Assembly (NCBI GenBank): GCA_902803585.1
Contig: CADCQO010000318.1
Coordinates: 1-5,744 of the forward strand
Reading direction: 5' to 3'
Length of the DNA stretch: 5,744 nucleotides
Source: an uncultured Ruminococcus sp.
GTDB lineage: Bacteria; Bacillota; Clostridia; Oscillospirales; Acutalibacteraceae
Shown in pieces: positions 4,724-5,744 of the stretch (positions are counted from its first letter, which is position 1; the number at the start of each line of letters is the position of its first letter). The position numbers were made by a program, and so were the translations under genes. The notes under the pieces were generated by a model. It was not told the DNA's origin, searched no databases, and was given only the letters and a program-made list of their open reading frames with translations.

Positions 4724-5744
4724 TTATCTGAAAAAGATCAGACTACCCAGCCATATTACCAGAGTAGCTGCCAATGCCAGAATCTCTACGATAAATGCTG
4801 GAAATAATATGCAAAAAATACTCCAGAAGAATTTCCTGCCGTAAATACCGTCTTTGTGATAATCTTCATCTGATGTAGCCCCAAATCCATATCCAAAAAA
4901 AGCACCAAGTACAGATATGACGATAGTATAAACAGCGGTGGGCAGTCTGAGTTGTCCGAAGAATTCCATCTGTGCACGCATAGAATCGCCAAATATAAAA
5001 CCGCTCATAATACCGCAGGCTATCATTACAACATAGTACGGCCATACAGGCAGATTGTGTCTTGTCGAAACGGGCAGATTTTGTTGGACAATAGTGGGCG
5101 GAGTTTTCCTGACAACAGCGGGCGGATTTTGTTGGACAACGACAGGCGGGGGTGTATTCTGCTGGTTCATCTGCTGAATTGCCGCTTTCTGTCTGCGCTC
5201 CAGTTCACACCAGGGACAAGTGCTGTTTGTTGCCGGATAGATATGCGGCCCTCCATAGGTGTTGTTGTGGCAAACTTTCAACAGGTTTGTACCTTTGAAA
5301 ATATACGGATAAAGTGCTGTACGCCATTCAGATGCGGTTGCTCTCTTGGAAGCCTGTACACCGACAGTTGTTGCTTTATAGCGGAACGTTCTGATAAACA
5401 GCAGAACAAGAGAATCGGGCAGCATAGAAAGCTGCGGACTCGTGGAGCGAACCTCGTATTTACAGCTTCTGACATAGGGACATTCACCGTTGATAATATC
5501 TGCGTTCACATCAATCTGTGACATACTTTTGGAATCAGAACCCATGTCTTTGTTCACGCCGCCAAAGGGCGATTCGTTATTCATGAGCATACGGAAAAGG
5601 TGGATTGCCAGCGAAAAATTATCGCTTGCTTCTGAAAAGGTTGAGTCCTTTATCATTTTCCCGCTGCCCTGTATTTCAGGCGCAAGCACCTCCGGCAATC
5701 CCACAGTACACGGGAAATGTTCCTTAGTAACGGGATCGGTAATA
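4724..5744 (-). CDS. Membrane-anchored eukaryotic-type protein kinase, C-terminal part (TerY-P/YegI-like)
   Basis: The frame is open to the right edge, so the gene starts outside; 339 residues are visible, numbered from 5743. It enters in the kinase activation segment: FPCTVGLPEVLAPEI (10-24) is the end of the P+1 loop with the APE motif, and SDNFSLAIHLFRML (40-53) is the helix-F Asp motif. ATASEWRTAL (135-144) is the usual end of the C-lobe. A zinc-ribbon-like CH-x(8)-H-x(8)-CPWC (C158, H167, C176, C179) follows, then a linker of four 8-residue P/V/Q repeats (about 199-230). Hydrophobic stretches lie at about 234-252, 267-288 and 306-338. The CxVGxPExxxPEIQG segment and the C/H/CPWC module match kinases of the COG4248/YegI type, found with vWA (TerY) and PP2C proteins. 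The N-lobe, Lys, HRD and DFG residues are out of view, so activity cannot be judged. The GTG at 5704 is not a plausible start because conserved kinase sequence precedes it. Confidence 0.8.
   Translation of the reverse strand, partial: ITDPVTKEHFPCTVGLPEVLAPEIQGSGKMIKDSTFSEASDNFSLAIHLFRMLMNNESPFGGVNKDMGSDSKSMSQIDVNADIINGECPYVRSCKYEVRSTSPQLSMLPDSLVLLFIRTFRYKATTVGVQASKRATASEWRTALYPYIFKGTNLLKVCHNNTYGGPHIYPATNSTCPWCELERRQKAAIQQMNQQNTPPPVVVQQNPPAVVRKTPPTIVQQNLPVSTRHNLPVWPYYVVMIACGIMSGFIFGDSMRAQMEFFGQLRLPTAVYTIVISVLGAFFGYGFGATSDEDYHKDGIYGRKFFWSIFCILFPAFIVEILALAATLVIWLGSLIFFR
5054..5149 (-). repeat. 24-bp imperfect tandem repeat in the kinase linker, four copies
   Basis: Units at 5054-5077, 5078-5101, 5102-5125 and 5126-5149 each encode eight residues, giving PPVVVQQN, PPAVVRKT, PPTIVQQN and LPVSTRHN in a staggered reading. 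They lie between the zinc-ribbon-like module and the first membrane segment, and probably act as an extended, flexible spacer. The units are more diverged than the 36-bp array. Confidence 0.75.

Noticed and set aside
4952..5521. 189-codon plus-strand frame opposite the kinase
   Set aside because: It is antisense to the kinase, and its repeat-like part mirrors the 24-bp linker repeat. No family features are visible.
5702..5704. GTG at 5704 as the start of the kinase-like gene
   Set aside because: The frame stays open to the edge, and the codons before it (HFPCT) continue the conserved kinase activation segment.

Overview
The window looks like chromosome of a Gram-positive, Firmicutes-type bacterium. 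The supporting signs are strong AGGAGG/AAGGG-type ribosome sites, consensus TTGACA/TATAAT promoters, GTG starts, a lipoprotein signal, and a surface protein of the Cthe_2159 carbohydrate-binding family that is common in gut and rumen clostridia. A Ruminococcus-like host is a guess and was not tested. Every supported gene reads on the minus strand, so the transcriptional order runs from the right edge to the left.

Right edge (4724-5744): the C-terminal part of a membrane-anchored, eukaryotic-type protein kinase. It keeps the end of the activation segment, the rest of the C-lobe, a Cys/His zinc-ribbon-like module, an 8-residue Pro/Val/Gln repeat and a multi-pass membrane tail. It resembles the kinase of TerY-P (vWA/PP2C/kinase) phosphorylation triads. 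A probable terminator (4601-4654) ends this unit.

Middle (2088-4600): a promoter (4541-4568) overlapped by four head-to-tail 11-bp repeats (4553-4596) drives a secreted beta-helix lipoprotein of the Cthe_2159 type (2867-4456). It is followed after 101 bp, with no clear terminator, by an OmpR-family response regulator (2088-2765), whose end overlaps the gene of its sensor kinase (632-2140). The best reading is a three-gene, autoregulated surface-sensing operon: the kinase senses an envelope signal, the regulator binds the 11-bp repeats, and the lipoprotein is the output. This is an inference from layout and motif geometry.

Left (1-631): a tRNA-Leu(CAA) gene with its own near-perfect sigma-70-type promoter and rho-independent terminator. 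Next comes a 160-bp spacer holding an extended -10 promoter and a doubtful 20-codon ORF. The window ends in the start of an RluA-family pseudouridine synthase (N-terminal S4 domain only). I saw no insertion sequence, CRISPR array, integrase or phage gene, and no convincing plus-strand gene.
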